Shown here: piece after piece, positions 35,664 to 46,973 of the stretch | Layout of the letters: every line of letters begins with the position of its first letter | Position numbering within the stretch: position 1 is the stretch's first letter | Origin: Streptomyces leeuwenhoekii | GTDB lineage: Bacteria; Actinomycetota; Actinomycetes; Streptomycetales; Streptomycetaceae | Assembly: GCF_001013905.1 (NCBI RefSeq) | Contig: NZ_LN831790.1 | Location: 2,618,001-2,682,000 of the forward strand | DNA length: 64,000 nucleotides | Direction: 5' to 3' | The notes under the pieces: model-generated | Seen by the model: only the letters and a program-made list of their open reading frames with translations | Told to the model about the DNA's origin: nothing | Database searches by the model: none | Position numbers and translations under genes: made by a program

Positions 35664-37156
35664 AGCGACGGAGCCTCCTCGAGCAGCGGGTGGCCCCACT
35701 TTTCCACGAAGGCGGCCTCGACCGCGGCACCCACCTTGTACAGGCGGTCGTCCTTCATGGCCGGGGCGATGATCTGCAGGCCGACCGGGAGATTGTCCTC
35801 CGGGGCGAGACCGCAGGGCAGCGACATGGCCGCGTTGCCCGCCAGGTTGGTCGGGATGGTGCACAGGTCGGCCAGGTACATCGCCATCGGGTCGTCGGCG
35901 CGCTCGCCGATCGGGAAGGCGGTGGTCGGGGTCGTCGGGGAGACGATCACGTCGACCTGCTCGAACGCCTTCTCGAACTCCTGCTTGATGAGGGTGCGGA
36001 CCTTCTGGGCGCTGCCGTAGTACGCGTCGTAGTAGCCGGAGCTGAGCGCGTAGGTGCCGAGCATGATGCGGCGCTTGACCTCGGGGCCGAAGCCCGCCTC
36101 ACGGGTGAGGGAGGTGACCTCCTCGGCGGAGCGCGTGCCGTCGTCGCCGGTGCGCTGGCCGTAGCGCAGGCCGTCGAAGCGGGCGAGGTTGGAGGAGCAC
36201 TCGGAGGGGGCGATCAGGTAGTACGCCGACAGGGCGAGGTCGAAGGACGGGCAGTCCAGCTCGACGATCTCGGCGCCCAGCTCCTTGAGCAGTTCGACGG
36301 ACTCCTCGAAGCGCTGCATGACGCCGGCCTGGTAGCCCTCGCCGCGGAACTGCTTGACGACGCCGACGCGCATGCCCGCCACGCTGCCGTTGCGGGCGGC
36401 CTCGACGACCGGCGGGACCGGGGCGTCGATGGAGGTGGAGTCCAGCGGGTCGTGGCCGGCGATCACCTCGTGCAGCAGGGCCGCGTCCAGGACCGTACGG
36501 GCACACGGGCCGCCCTGGTCCAGGGAGGAGGAGAACGCCACCATGCCGTAGCGGGAGACGCCGCCGTAGGTCGGCTTCACGCCGACCGTGCCGGTGACGG
36601 CCGCGGGCTGGCGGATCGAGCCGCCGGTGTCGGTGCCGATGGCGAGGGGGGCCTGGAAGGCCGCGAGGGCCGCGGAGGAGCCGCCACCGGAGCCGCCGGG
36701 GATCCGGGTGAGGTCCCACGGGTTGCCGGTCGGGCCGTAGGCGCTGTTCTCGGTGGAGGACCCCATGGCGAACTCGTCCATGTTGGTCTTGCCGAGGATG
36801 ACGACGTCGGCGGCCTTCAGCTTCTTGGTGACCGTCGCGTCGTACGGCGGGATCCAGCCCTCCAGGATCTTCGAGCCGACGGTCGTGGGCACGCCCTCGG
36901 TGGTGAAGATGTCCTTGAGCGCGAGCGGCACACCGGCCAGCGGGCCGAGCTTCTCGCCGCGCTCCCGCTTCTCGTCGACGGCGCGGGCCTGCGCGAGCGC
37001 GCCCTCACGGTCGACGTGCAGGAAGGCGTGGACCTTCTCGTCGACGGCCTCGATCCGGGCCAGGTGGGCCTCGGTGACCTCGACGGCGGTCAGCTCGCCG
37101 GAGGCGATCTTCGCGGCGATCTCGGCCGCGGTCAGCTTGATGATGGAGTCCGACAT
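35660..37156 (-). CDS. gatA: aspartyl/glutamyl-tRNA amidotransferase subunit A (amidase)
   Basis: Glutaminase subunit of GatCAB (498 aa), amidase-signature family. The Lys-Ser-Ser triad is visible: lysine in [10 protein letters not shown], serines in [73 protein letters not shown] is the family signature. Start ATG at 37156, 6 bp from the gatC stop. Confidence 0.97.
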   Translation of the reverse strand: MSDSIIKLTAAEIAAKIASGELTAVEVTEAHLARIEAVDEKVHAFLHVDREGALAQARAVDEKRERGEKLGPLAGVPLALKDIFTTEGVPTTVGSKILEGWIPPYDATVTKKLKAADVVILGKTNMDEFAMGSSTENSAYGPTGNPWDLTRIPGGSGGGSSAALAAFQAPLAIGTDTGGSIRQPAAVTGTVGVKPTYGGVSRYGMVAFSSSLDQGGPCARTVLDAALLHEVIAGHDPLDSTSIDAPVPPVVEAARNGSVAGMRVGVVKQFRGEGYQAGVMQRFEESVELLKELGAEIVELDCPSFDLALSAYYLIAPSECSSNLARFDGLRYGQRTGDDGTRSAEEVTSLTREAGFGPEVKRRIMLGTYALSSGYYDAYYGSAQKVRTLIKQEFEKAFEQVDVIVSPTTPTTAFPIGERADDPMAMYLADLCTIPTNLAGNAAMSLPCGLAPEDNLPVGLQIIAPAMKDDRLYKVGAAVEAAFVEKWGHPLLEEAPSL

Positions 37157-37162
37157 GGCGGG

Positions 37163-37459
37163 CTACTCCTCCCCCAGGATCTGCGGCACCTTGAAACGCT
37201 GCTGCTCCTGGGCCGGGGCGCCGGAGAGCGCCTGCTCGGGGCTGAGCGACGGTCGGACCTCGTCCGGGCGCATGACATTGGTCAGCGGGAGCGGGTGCGA
37301 GGTCGGCGGTACGTCTTGGTCGGCGACCTCGCTGACGCGGGCGACCGCGCCGATGATGTCGTCGAGCTGTCCCGCGAAGTGATCGAGCTCTTCGGGCTTC
37401 AGCTCCAGACGCGCCAGCCGGGCGAGGTGGGCGACCTCCTCGCGCGTGATGCCAGGCAT
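37163..37459 (-). CDS. gatC: aspartyl/glutamyl-tRNA amidotransferase subunit C
   Basis: Small stabilising subunit of GatCAB (98 aa). Begins [20 protein letters not shown] with the helical region [20 protein letters not shown], and the typical C-terminal [20 protein letters not shown] and RFKVPQIL. First gene of the operon; the preceding gap of about 90 bp to the cupin gene should hold the promoter. Confidence 0.95.
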   Translation of the reverse strand: MPGITREEVAHLARLARLELKPEELDHFAGQLDDIIGAVARVSEVADQDVPPTSHPLPLTNVMRPDEVRPSLSPEQALSGAPAQEQQRFKVPQILGEE

Positions 37460-37553
37460 GCAGCGTTCCTCTGGGGTGAGAGTGTGTGGTTTGGCCCAAT
37501 CCTATGGGGCCGGGCCGGGTGCCCGTGAAACGGTTTCCCCGCGGTGCCCCCCG

Positions 37554-38045
37554 TCAGCGCCGCTCGTCCCAGGCCGCACTGGCCAGAAAGTGGTTGTCGT
37601 AGAGGTCCTGGACCTCCTGGAGGCTCTCCGGCGCGGCCTCGCCGAGACGGATGCGCTGGAGGTGGCGGAAGTACTCGAAGCGTTCCACGCCGGGGGTGAT
37701 GACGATGAGCAGATCGGCGCCGGTCCCGGGCGCGGCGGCGAAGGCGTGCGGCTTTCCGGGCGGTACGACGACGAGGTCGCCGCGTTCGCCGGTGACGACG
37801 TCGTCACCGGAGAGGAACTCGGCGGCCCCGTCGAGCACGTAGAACATCTCGGCGGAGTTCCGGTGCAGGTGGGGACGGGCGCCGTCGGCGCCCTCGGCGA
37901 GGGTGACGCGGACGGTGGACAGCGCCCCGCCGGTCGCACCGCTGTCGGCGAGCAGCTTGACGGCCACGGGCGCGTCGCCGACCACCTCGGCCTCGGCGTC
38001 CCGTACCACGACGGACGGGTCGAACCGCGGGATGAACAGGGACAT
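37554..38045 (-). CDS. cupin-domain protein
   Basis: A 163-aa single-domain cupin. The metal-binding motifs are visible as RPHLHRNSAEMFYVLDGAAEF (motif 1) and GDLVVVPPGKPHAFAAAPGTGADLLIVITPG (motif 2). The C-terminal region (FEYFRHLQRIRLGEAAPESLQEVQDLYDNHF) resembles that of small cupins of unknown role. The ATG at 38045 follows GGAGGTG. The substrate is not known; dioxygenase, isomerase or binding roles are possible. Confidence 0.88.
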   Translation of the reverse strand: MSLFIPRFDPSVVVRDAEAEVVGDAPVAVKLLADSGATGGALSTVRVTLAEGADGARPHLHRNSAEMFYVLDGAAEFLSGDDVVTGERGDLVVVPPGKPHAFAAAPGTGADLLIVITPGVERFEYFRHLQRIRLGEAAPESLQEVQDLYDNHFLASAAWDERR

Positions 38046-38168
38046 CGCGTCACCTCCGCATGTCGTTCCGGCACCGGCCGGCGGTGCCGTGCACAGCTCC
38101 GGTGCCGTCCACAACGATCATGGCGGCACGCCGCATTCCGGGCTGCGGGGCCGGGTCCGGGTCCGGCG

Positions 38169-40517
38169 TCAGCCGACCCGTCCCGCCGGGTCGTCCCCGG
38201 CGGCGGCCGGGAGGGCGGCGGCGGGGCGCTGCCAGCCGCGGGAGCCCCGGGCGCGCAGCCAGGCGGTGGTCTCCTCGGGCGGCATCGCGGCGGCGACCAG
38301 CCAGCCCTGGACGGCGTCGCAGCCCAGGTCGCGCAGGCGCTCCCAGGTCTCGTCGTCCTCGACGCCCTCGGCGACGACGAGCAGGCCGAGCGAGTGGGCG
38401 AGGTCGACCGTGCAGCGCACGATCTCGGCGTCCTCGGTGTCGACGGCGAGCCGGGCCACGAACGAACGGTCGATCTTCAGCTCGCTGACGGGGAGCCGGC
38501 GCAGGTGGACCAGGGAGGAGTAGCCGGTGCCGAAGTCGTCCAGCGACATCTTCACGCCGTGGCCGGTGAGTCCGGCGAGGGTGTCGGCGGCGCGCTGGGG
38601 GTCCTCCAGCAGGACGTGCTCGGTGATCTCCAGTTGCAGCGCCCCGGCGGGGACGCCGTGGCGGGCCAGCCGGGCGGCGACCGAGCCGGCGAAGCCGGGG
38701 GTGTGGACGTCGCGCGGGGAGACGTTGACGGCGACCGGGACGAACAGGCCCTGGGCCCGCCATGCGGCGACCTGCCCGAGCGCCGTCTCCAGCACGTACT
38801 CGGTGAGGTGGGGCATCAGCCCGGAGGACTCGGCGATCGCTATGAACTCGTCCGGCGGCACCTTGCCCCGCTCGGGGTGCATCCACCGCACCAGGGCCTC
38901 CAGCCCGGCGACCTGCCCGTCGAAGCGGACCTTGGGCTGGTAGTGCAGCTCGACCTCCTGGGCGTCCAGCGCCCGGCGCAGATCGCCGAGCAGGCCCAGC
39001 CGGTCCGGCGTGTTCGAGTCCCGCTTGGACTCGTAGACCTCGACGCCCGTGCGGTCCCGCTTCGCCTGGTACATCGCCACGTCCGCGCGGCGCAGCAGTC
39101 CCTCCGCGTCCAGCGCGTGGTCGGGGTAGACGGCGACGCCGGCGCTGGCCTCCAGGACCAGGGTGAGGCCGTCCAGGTCGAGCGGGGAGCCGAGGGCGGC
39201 GATCAGACTGCGGGCGATGCGGGTCACGGACGTGGTGGAGTCGGCGACGGGCAGTAAGACGGCGAACTCGTCACCGCCCAGCCGCGCCGACTCCGCCCCG
39301 CGCGGCAGGGCCTGCCGCAGCCGCTCGGCGGTCTGCAGCAGCAGCCGGTCGCCGGCCAGATGCCCCAGGGTGTCGTTGACCGACCGGAAGCGGTCCAGGT
39401 CGATCAGGACGAGGGCGGTGCGCGCGCCGATGCGCTCGGCGTCGTCCAGCGCGGTCCAGATGCGCTCCAGCAGCCACTGGCGGTTGGGCAGCCCGGTCAG
39501 CGGGTCGCGCAGTTGCTCCTCCGCGCGGGCACGGGCGATCCACAGGGTGGAGTCCAGGGCGATCAGCGGGATGGAGAACAGCGGCAGCAGCAGGGGCTGC
39601 GCGAAGGCGACCACGCAGATCAGCGGGGCGATGCCGAGCAGCGCGACGGCGACCAGGCCCTGTCTGAGCAGGGCGGTGCGGGCGACGGTGGGAAGACCGG
39701 CGCGCGGCGTCTGGAGGTACCACAGCAGGACGCGGGTGACGGCGAGGTAGGCGACGGCGACACCGGCCACCTCGGGTGCGGTGTACAGCGTCCAGGTGCC
39801 GGGGTCCCAGGGGGCCTCGACGGACGGCACCGAGCCGCAGGCCCTCAGCAGCAGGGCGCCGGCGCCGATGCCGAGGATGTCCACCGCGCCGTGCAGCACG
39901 CCCTGGCGCCAGCGGCCCCGGCGGGCGACGCCGACGAGCACGACGACGGTGAGGCTGACCATGCCGGCCGGGACCCAGCCGAACAGCAGCAGGACGGCGA
40001 GGGTGAGGGCGGCGCCCGAGCCGGTGCCGCCCCACCAGCGGGAGCGGCCGAGCATGACGAGATGGCCGACGACGATCCCGGTCAGCACGGCCAGCGACCA
40101 GCCCGCGGTGCCGGACGGGAAGAGGGCGTGACCTCCGCTGAACGCCCGGTAGAACCCGGCGCCCAGGACGAACCCGGCCGCCGCGACGACCGCCGCGGGC
40201 AACGCGGGCCAGGACGGGTGCCGTTCGGCGTCGGCGCCGCCGAGGGCGTGACCGGCCTCGGCGGGCGGCGGTGCCGCGCCGGGCGCCGCGTGCCGCACGG
40301 CCTCGCGGTCGCCCGCCCGGCGGGGCCCGCCGGTCCGGCCGTCGGCGGTGTACGGTCCGGCGCCGCGGACCTCTGCGGGGGTGTACGGCAGGGCGGCGCG
40401 CCCCTTGGCATCGCCGCGCTCCTCGGACCATCCGGCCCACCGGCTGCCCCACCAGGCGCTCGCCATGCGGTACCGGCGCAGCCGTGAACCCGCAGCGGCG
40501 CTCTCGGTCGGTTCCAT
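38169..40517 (-). CDS. rmdB: membrane GGDEF-EAL c-di-GMP phosphodiesterase, RmdB-like, with a TTA codon
   Basis: A 782-aa protein. About 100 residues of low-complexity cytoplasmic sequence, then 6-8 membrane segments (about 102-319), a GGDEF domain (RLGGDEFAVL near residue 415), and an EAL domain (about 515-775). The EAL motifs are intact: LEALVRW, VNVSPRD, LEITEH, DDFGTGYSSL, LKIDRSFV and AEGVEDDE. GGDEF is also intact, so a bifunctional enzyme is possible; phosphodiesterase activity of Streptomyces RmdB is from memory. A TTA leucine codon at 39255-39257 (in DEFAVLLPV) makes translation likely bldA-dependent. It lies upstream of the cupin and downstream of ligA, the conserved order. Start ATG at 40517 after GAGAGGG. 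Confidence 0.92.
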   Translation of the reverse strand: MEPTESAAAGSRLRRYRMASAWWGSRWAGWSEERGDAKGRAALPYTPAEVRGAGPYTADGRTGGPRRAGDREAVRHAAPGAAPPPAEAGHALGGADAERHPSWPALPAAVVAAAGFVLGAGFYRAFSGGHALFPSGTAGWSLAVLTGIVVGHLVMLGRSRWWGGTGSGAALTLAVLLLFGWVPAGMVSLTVVVLVGVARRGRWRQGVLHGAVDILGIGAGALLLRACGSVPSVEAPWDPGTWTLYTAPEVAGVAVAYLAVTRVLLWYLQTPRAGLPTVARTALLRQGLVAVALLGIAPLICVVAFAQPLLLPLFSIPLIALDSTLWIARARAEEQLRDPLTGLPNRQWLLERIWTALDDAERIGARTALVLIDLDRFRSVNDTLGHLAGDRLLLQTAERLRQALPRGAESARLGGDEFAVLLPVADSTTSVTRIARSLIAALGSPLDLDGLTLVLEASAGVAVYPDHALDAEGLLRRADVAMYQAKRDRTGVEVYESKRDSNTPDRLGLLGDLRRALDAQEVELHYQPKVRFDGQVAGLEALVRWMHPERGKVPPDEFIAIAESSGLMPHLTEYVLETALGQVAAWRAQGLFVPVAVNVSPRDVHTPGFAGSVAARLARHGVPAGALQLEITEHVLLEDPQRAADTLAGLTGHGVKMSLDDFGTGYSSLVHLRRLPVSELKIDRSFVARLAVDTEDAEIVRCTVDLAHSLGLLVVAEGVEDDETWERLRDLGCDAVQGWLVAAAMPPEETTAWLRARGSRGWQRPAAALPAAAGDDPAGRVG

Positions 40518-40728
40518 TCCCGTCCCTCTCACAGCCGGCGGTGCCCACGCCACGCGGCCCGATGCCCGACAACCCTCAACGGCACCGCGTCGGTTACCCC
40601 TTCCCCCTGCTCTCGGCAGAGCACGGAGATGCCCCAACCGAGCTGGGCACGGCAGGCGCACACCTCAACAGTAGGCCGCGGAAGGCTTTCACGGGCAGCG
40701 GTCGCCGACGGTCGCCCGAATGCGCCCT

Positions 40729-40768
40729 GGCCACCCGTATGCATCTGGTATGCGCCGAACGGGTGGCC
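40729..40768 (-). terminator. possible terminator of ligA
   Basis: A 10-bp stem (GGCCACCCGT and complement) with a 20-nt loop lies 8-48 bp past the ligA stop on the minus strand. The rest of the 260-bp gap to rmdB should hold its promoter, with no other feature recognised. Confidence 0.5.
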
Positions 40769-40776
40769 TTCAACCG

Positions 40777-42987
<2,211 letters not shown>

Positions 42988-43995
42988 TTACTCTGGGTTG
43001 TCCGCGAGGGATCTCGCCGCCCGGACGCAGTGGGCGAGCGCCCGGCGCGCGTACTCGGGGGACGCGCCCGCGAGTCCGCACGACGGCGTGATCGTGACCG
43101 ACCGGGCGAGAAGCCCCGGATGCAGCCCCAGCCTGCGCCACAGCGTCCTGACACCCATGACGCTACCTGCCGGGTCTGACAATGGGCCGTCCGTGCCCGG
43201 CACGACACCGGCCAGCAGCCGGGTACCGCCCTCCACCGCCTCGCCGATCGCCTCGTCGTCACGCTCGGTGAGGAGGGAGAGGTCGAAGGAGACGCCCGCC
43301 GCCCCCGCCCGGCGCAGCAGGGCGAAGGGGACGTCGGGGGCGCAGGAGTGCACCACGACCGGGCCGCCGCCGTGCACGCCGACGATGTCGCGGAGGGCGG
43401 ACTCGACGACCTGCCGGTCGACGGCGCGGTGGGTGCGGTAGCCGCTGGCGGTCTTCACCCGGCCGCGCAGGACGGCGGTGAGGGACGGCTCGTCGAGCTG
43501 GAGCACGACCTGGGCCCCGGGGACGCGGCGGCGCACCTCCGCCAGATGCAGGCGCAGTCCCTCGGCGAGGGAGGCGGCCAGGTCGCGGCAGGCGCCGGCG
43601 TCGGAGAGGACGGCCTCGCCGTTCCGCAGCTCCAGGGCGGTGGCCAGCGTCCAGGGGCCGACCGCCTGCACCTTCAGCGGTCCCTGGTAGCCCTGGGTGT
43701 ACTCCTCCAGCGCGTCGAGGTCCTCGCGGAGCCAGGAGCGGGCCCGCTTGGTGTCCCGGCCCGGCCGGTCGCCGAGCCGCCAGCCGCTGGGCTCCACGCG
43801 CGCGTACAGCTCGACGAGCATCCCGGCGCTGCGTCCGATCATGTCGGCGCCGGGGCCGCGGGCGGGCAGCTCGGGCAGGAACGGGAAGTCCTCGAAGGTG
43901 CCGGTGACGGTCTTGACGGCCTCGCGGGCGTCCGCGCCCGGCATGGACCCGACGCCGGTGGCGGGACCGAACCTGATCTGGCTGTTTTCGCTCAC
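42988..43995 (-). CDS. MetE-like core enzyme (cobalamin-independent methionine synthase C-terminal domain)
   Basis: A 335-aa protein with only the C-terminal TIM-barrel of MetE. The zinc-site region is visible as VVVHSCAPDVPF and ITPSCGLAG, and QLDEPSLTAVLRG matches the family. Full MetE is about 770 aa, so this is the short core type that uses another methyl donor than methyltetrahydrofolate triglutamate in some archaea and bacteria. Donor and acceptor here are unknown. GTG start at 43995; no strong ribosome-binding site. It sits just upstream of ligA on the same strand. Confidence 0.88.
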   Translation of the reverse strand: MSENSQIRFGPATGVGSMPGADAREAVKTVTGTFEDFPFLPELPARGPGADMIGRSAGMLVELYARVEPSGWRLGDRPGRDTKRARSWLREDLDALEEYTQGYQGPLKVQAVGPWTLATALELRNGEAVLSDAGACRDLAASLAEGLRLHLAEVRRRVPGAQVVLQLDEPSLTAVLRGRVKTASGYRTHRAVDRQVVESALRDIVGVHGGGPVVVHSCAPDVPFALLRRAGAAGVSFDLSLLTERDDEAIGEAVEGGTRLLAGVVPGTDGPLSDPAGSVMGVRTLWRRLGLHPGLLARSVTITPSCGLAGASPEYARRALAHCVRAARSLADNPE

Positions 43996-44184
43996 CCCGG
44001 AAGAGTACGTAACGCCGCCCGCGGGGTTCGACGCCGGTCGCGCAGGGCGCGGCGGCCCGGGAGCCCCGGGCTTCCCGGCCGCCGTCCGAGGGCGTCGGCG
44101 GCGGGGCGGCCGGCCGTCCGTTCGCGCCGGAGCGGCCGGCCACGCGGGCGCGGGGAGGCCCGGGCGTTCAGCGGGCGGTGCCGG

Positions 44185-44874
44185 TCATCGCCCCGGGCGC
44201 ACGGTCAGGTCGTTGACCTCCGCGTCCCTGGGCAGGTCCAGGGCCATCAGGACGGTGGTGGCCACCGACTCGGGGTCGATCCACCGGGCGGGGTCGTACT
44301 CCTTGCCCTCCTGCTGGTGCACCTTGGCCTGCATGGGGCTGGCGGTGCGGCCCGGGTAGACGGACGTCACGCGGATCCCGTTCGCGTGCTCCTCCTGGCG
44401 CAGCGCGTCGGCCAGCGCCTTCAGCCCGTGCTTGGAGGCGGCGTAGGCCGCCCACTCGGCGTGCGCGTTGAGCCCGGAGCCGGAGTTGACGAAGACCACG
44501 TGGCCCTGGGCGACGCGGAGCTGGGGCAGGAAGAGGCGGGTCAGCTCGGCGGGGGCGACCAGGTTGACGTCGAGCTGGCGGTGCCAGCTCTTCGGGGTCA
44601 GCTCGCCGACCGGGCCCAGGTCGACCACGCCCGCGATGTGCAGCAGGGAGTCCACGCGGTCCGGCAGCGTCTGGTGCGACAGGGCCCAGGACAGCTTGTC
44701 GGGGTCGGCGAGGTCGCCCACCAGGGTGCGGGCGCCGGGGAACTCGGCGGCGAGCTCCTTGGCGCGGGCCGCGTCGCGCGCGTGCAGCACGAGGTCGTCG
44801 CCGCGCGCGTGCAGGCGGCGGGCCACGGCCGCGCCGATGCCGGAGCCCGCTCCGGTGATCACATGTGTAGCCAT
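44185..44874 (-). CDS. short-chain dehydrogenase/reductase (SDR)
   Basis: Classical SDR of 229 aa. Rossmann motif VITGAGSGIGAAVARRL, NAG-like IAGVVDLGPVGEL, catalytic Ser in VVFVNSGSGLNAH and YxxxK in YAASKHGLKAL, then GIRVTSVYPGRTASPMQ. Substrate and direction cannot be predicted. Start at 44874 preferred; an ATG at 44883 adds MAG. It is 24 bp downstream of the LOG gene and on the same strand. Confidence 0.9.
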   Translation of the reverse strand: MATHVITGAGSGIGAAVARRLHARGDDLVLHARDAARAKELAAEFPGARTLVGDLADPDKLSWALSHQTLPDRVDSLLHIAGVVDLGPVGELTPKSWHRQLDVNLVAPAELTRLFLPQLRVAQGHVVFVNSGSGLNAHAEWAAYAASKHGLKALADALRQEEHANGIRVTSVYPGRTASPMQAKVHQQEGKEYDPARWIDPESVATTVLMALDLPRDAEVNDLTVRPGR

Positions 44875-44898
44875 GCCCGCCATGCTCGCATCACCGGC

Positions 44899-45438
44899 TC
44901 ACTTGATGCCGAGCGCCTCCTCCAGGTAGGCCAGCGCGCCGACCGGCTCCTCGGCGAAGAAGACCAGCTCGGCGAGCGGGCGCGGCAGGAAGCCCTCGTC
45001 CTCCATGCGGCGGAACTGCTCCTTGAGCCCGTCGTAGAAGCCCGCGGTGTTGAGCAGGACGACCGGCTTGTCGGTGTGCCCGTGCTTCTTCAGCTCCAGG
45101 ATCTCGGTCGCCTCGTCCAGCGTGCCGGTGCCGCCCACCATGATCACCACGGCGTCGGCCTTCTCCAGCAGCAGCCGCTTGCGCTCGGCGAGGTCGCGGG
45201 CGACCACCATTTCCTCGACGCCCTTGCGCGCCCGGTCGGACAGGAACTCCACCGAGACGCCCAGCAGTCGCCCGCCGGCCTCCTCGACGCCGTCGGCGAC
45301 CACCTTCATCAGGCCGACGTCCGAGCCGCCCCACACCAGGGTGTGCCCGCCCTTGCCCATCAGTTCGGCGAACTCCCTGGCGGGACGGGTGTAGCGGTCG
45401 TCGAGGTCGGCGGCGGAGAGGAAGACGCAGATGTTCAT
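44899..45438 (-). CDS. LOG family protein (nucleoside 5'-monophosphate phosphoribohydrolase-like)
   Basis: A 179-aa protein of the LOG family (cytokinin-activating enzymes in plants, nucleotide phosphoribohydrolases in bacteria). It has LVWGGSDVGLMKVVADGVEEAGG and the PGGxGTLDE-type motif as MVGGTGTLDEATEI with LL(N)TAGFYDGL. Two changes from the common motif are visible: the leading proline is valine and no PG-G pair is seen, but the glycine and glutamate are kept. Its start overlaps the stop of the small gene upstream (ATGA). Confidence 0.92.
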   Translation of the reverse strand: MNICVFLSAADLDDRYTRPAREFAELMGKGGHTLVWGGSDVGLMKVVADGVEEAGGRLLGVSVEFLSDRARKGVEEMVVARDLAERKRLLLEKADAVVIMVGGTGTLDEATEILELKKHGHTDKPVVLLNTAGFYDGLKEQFRRMEDEGFLPRPLAELVFFAEEPVGALAYLEEALGIK

Positions 45439-45638
45439 GCGCCCACCGTACGGGCATGGTCCGGCAGCGCGGTCACCCGGATCTCGGGCCGGCGGTGCGG
45501 CAGCCGCTCCCCGTCGTCCATGAGGCGTGCCGCCAGGCCGTGCCGCGCGGCCGGGTCGACCAGGGTCTGCGTCCGGTGGGCGTAACGGACCTGGTGGGCG
45601 AGGCTGCTGCGGTTCCTGGCCGGGTGCGTGGCTCGCAT
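45435..45638 (-). CDS. small basic protein, 67 residues, coupled to the LOG gene
   Basis: Begins MRATHPARNRSSLAHQVRYAHR. It has a perfect ribosome-binding site (GAGGAGGT, 4-6 nt before the ATG at 45638) and its stop overlaps the LOG start as ATGA, which together make it a real gene despite no recognised family. Arginine- and histidine-rich, no membrane segment, no obvious repeat. The C-terminus is hydrophobic-charged mixed (EIRVTALPDHARTVGA). Function unknown; coupling suggests it is made together with the LOG protein. Confidence 0.6.
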   Translation of the reverse strand: MRATHPARNRSSLAHQVRYAHRTQTLVDPAARHGLAARLMDDGERLPHRRPEIRVTALPDHARTVGA

Positions 45639-45747
45639 GGGACCTCCTCTCGGGTGCGCGCCGGGTGGGGCGGCCCCGGACCGGTGGGAAGAACTCCGCT
45701 TCAGCCTGCGCTGTACCTCGGTACTCGGCTACCCAAGGAGGTCGATC

Positions 45748-46071
45748 GTGACCGGAGGGCACCACATCACCATCGAGCGGAGCAGCCGTCCTGTGCGCGT
45801 GGTGCACGGCGGCGAGGTACTGGCCCGCAGCGACCGGACGCTGGTCCTGCGGGAGACCGGCTGTCCCGACCGCTACTACATCCCGCCCGAGGACGTGCGC
45901 CTCGACCTGCTGACCCCGTCCGCGACACAGACGTACTGCCCCTTCAAGGGGACCGCGTCGTACTGGTCTCTGCCGGACGCCGCCGACGCGGTGTGGGCGT
46001 ACCCGGATCCCAAGCCGGACGTCGCGCAGATCAAGGACCACCTGTGCTTCTACGAGGTGGAAGTGTCGTGA
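45748..46071 (+). CDS. DUF427 protein
   Basis: A 107-aa protein of the DUF427 family: HHITIERSSRPVRVVHGGEVLARSDRTLVLRETG, PDRYYIPPEDVRLDLL, and TYCPFKGTASYWSL with its conserved CPxKG, then DHLCFYEVEV. GTG start at 45748 after AAGGAGG. Cytosolic, function undetermined. Divergent from the 67-residue small gene; 37 bp before the hydrolase gene on the same strand, so probably in one operon. Confidence 0.88.
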   Translation: MTGGHHITIERSSRPVRVVHGGEVLARSDRTLVLRETGCPDRYYIPPEDVRLDLLTPSATQTYCPFKGTASYWSLPDAADAVWAYPDPKPDVAQIKDHLCFYEVEVS

Positions 46072-46108
46072 GCGTTTAACCGCGCCCCGTGGGGCAGTCT
46101 GCACAGGC

Positions 46109-46888
46109 ATGGAGAAGCAGACTGTTTCACGCGACGGCACGCCGATCGCCTACGAGCGCACCGGGCGGGGGCCCGTGGTGATCCTGGTGAGCGGAGCGAT
46201 GTCGACGGGGGCCACGATGGCGCCGCTGGCCGCGGAGCTCTCGGGGCGTTTCGGCGTGGTCGTCTACGACCGCCGGGGCCGCGGCGCCAGTGGTGACACG
46301 CCGCCGTACGCGGTGGAGCGCGAGGTGGAGGACCTCGCGGCGCTGATCGAGGCGGAGGGCGGCGAGGCGTCGCTGTACGGCGCCTCCTCGGGCGGCGCGC
46401 TGGCCCTCCGGGCGGCGGCGAGCGGGCTGCCGGTGCGCCGGGTCGCGGTGTACGAGGTGCCGTACGCGATGGACGACGCGGGGGCGAGCGAGCGCGCGCG
46501 GTACCGGCGGGAGCTGGACCGGGCGCTGTCCGAGGACCGCCGCGGGGACGCGGTCGAGCTGTTCCTGCGCCACACCGGGCTGGGCGAGGAGGTCATCCGG
46601 GGCGCCCGCCAGTCCCCCCTGTGGGCGAGCCTGGAGACCCTCGCGCCGAGCCTGGCGCACGACGACGCCGTGCTGGGCGACGGGCGCGCGCCCCTGTCCC
46701 TGCTGGGCCGGGTCTCCGTGCCGGTGCTGGCCCTGGCGGGGGACGCGGGACCGGGGTGGCTGCGGGAGGCGGCCCGGACGGTCGCGCGGACGGTCCGGGA
46801 CGGCTCGTACCGCTCGCTGGAGCGCCAGACCCACATGGTGGAGCCGGGGGTGCTGGCGCCGGTCCTGGCGGAGTTCCTGGCCGGCTGA
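46109..46888 (+). CDS. alpha/beta-hydrolase
   Basis: A 259-aa alpha/beta-fold hydrolase. Oxyanion region ILVSGAMSTGATM, then VVVYDRRGRGASGDTPPY, nucleophile elbow YGASSGGALAL (Ser near residue 93) and the acid/His part ALAGDAGPGW ... QTHMVEPGVLAPVL. The start ATG follows a weak ribosome-binding site. Esterase, peptidase or lactonase activity is open. Probably co-transcribed with the DUF427 gene. Confidence 0.9.
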   Translation: MEKQTVSRDGTPIAYERTGRGPVVILVSGAMSTGATMAPLAAELSGRFGVVVYDRRGRGASGDTPPYAVEREVEDLAALIEAEGGEASLYGASSGGALALRAAASGLPVRRVAVYEVPYAMDDAGASERARYRRELDRALSEDRRGDAVELFLRHTGLGEEVIRGARQSPLWASLETLAPSLAHDDAVLGDGRAPLSLLGRVSVPVLALAGDAGPGWLREAARTVARTVRDGSYRSLERQTHMVEPGVLAPVLAEFLAG

Positions 46889-46944
46889 CGGCCTCCCCGG
46901 GCGGCCGGGCCGACGGGGCGGGCGCGGGCGCTCGGCGGGGCGGC

Positions 46945-46969
46945 GGGCCGGATCCGGCGGTGCCGGCCC
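46945..46969. terminator. possible terminator between hydrolase and mnmA
   Basis: GGGCCGG and CCGGCCC form a 7-bp stem with an 11-nt loop a few bases from the mnmA stop, between two convergent genes. Weak. Confidence 0.35.
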
Positions 46970-46973
46970 CGGC

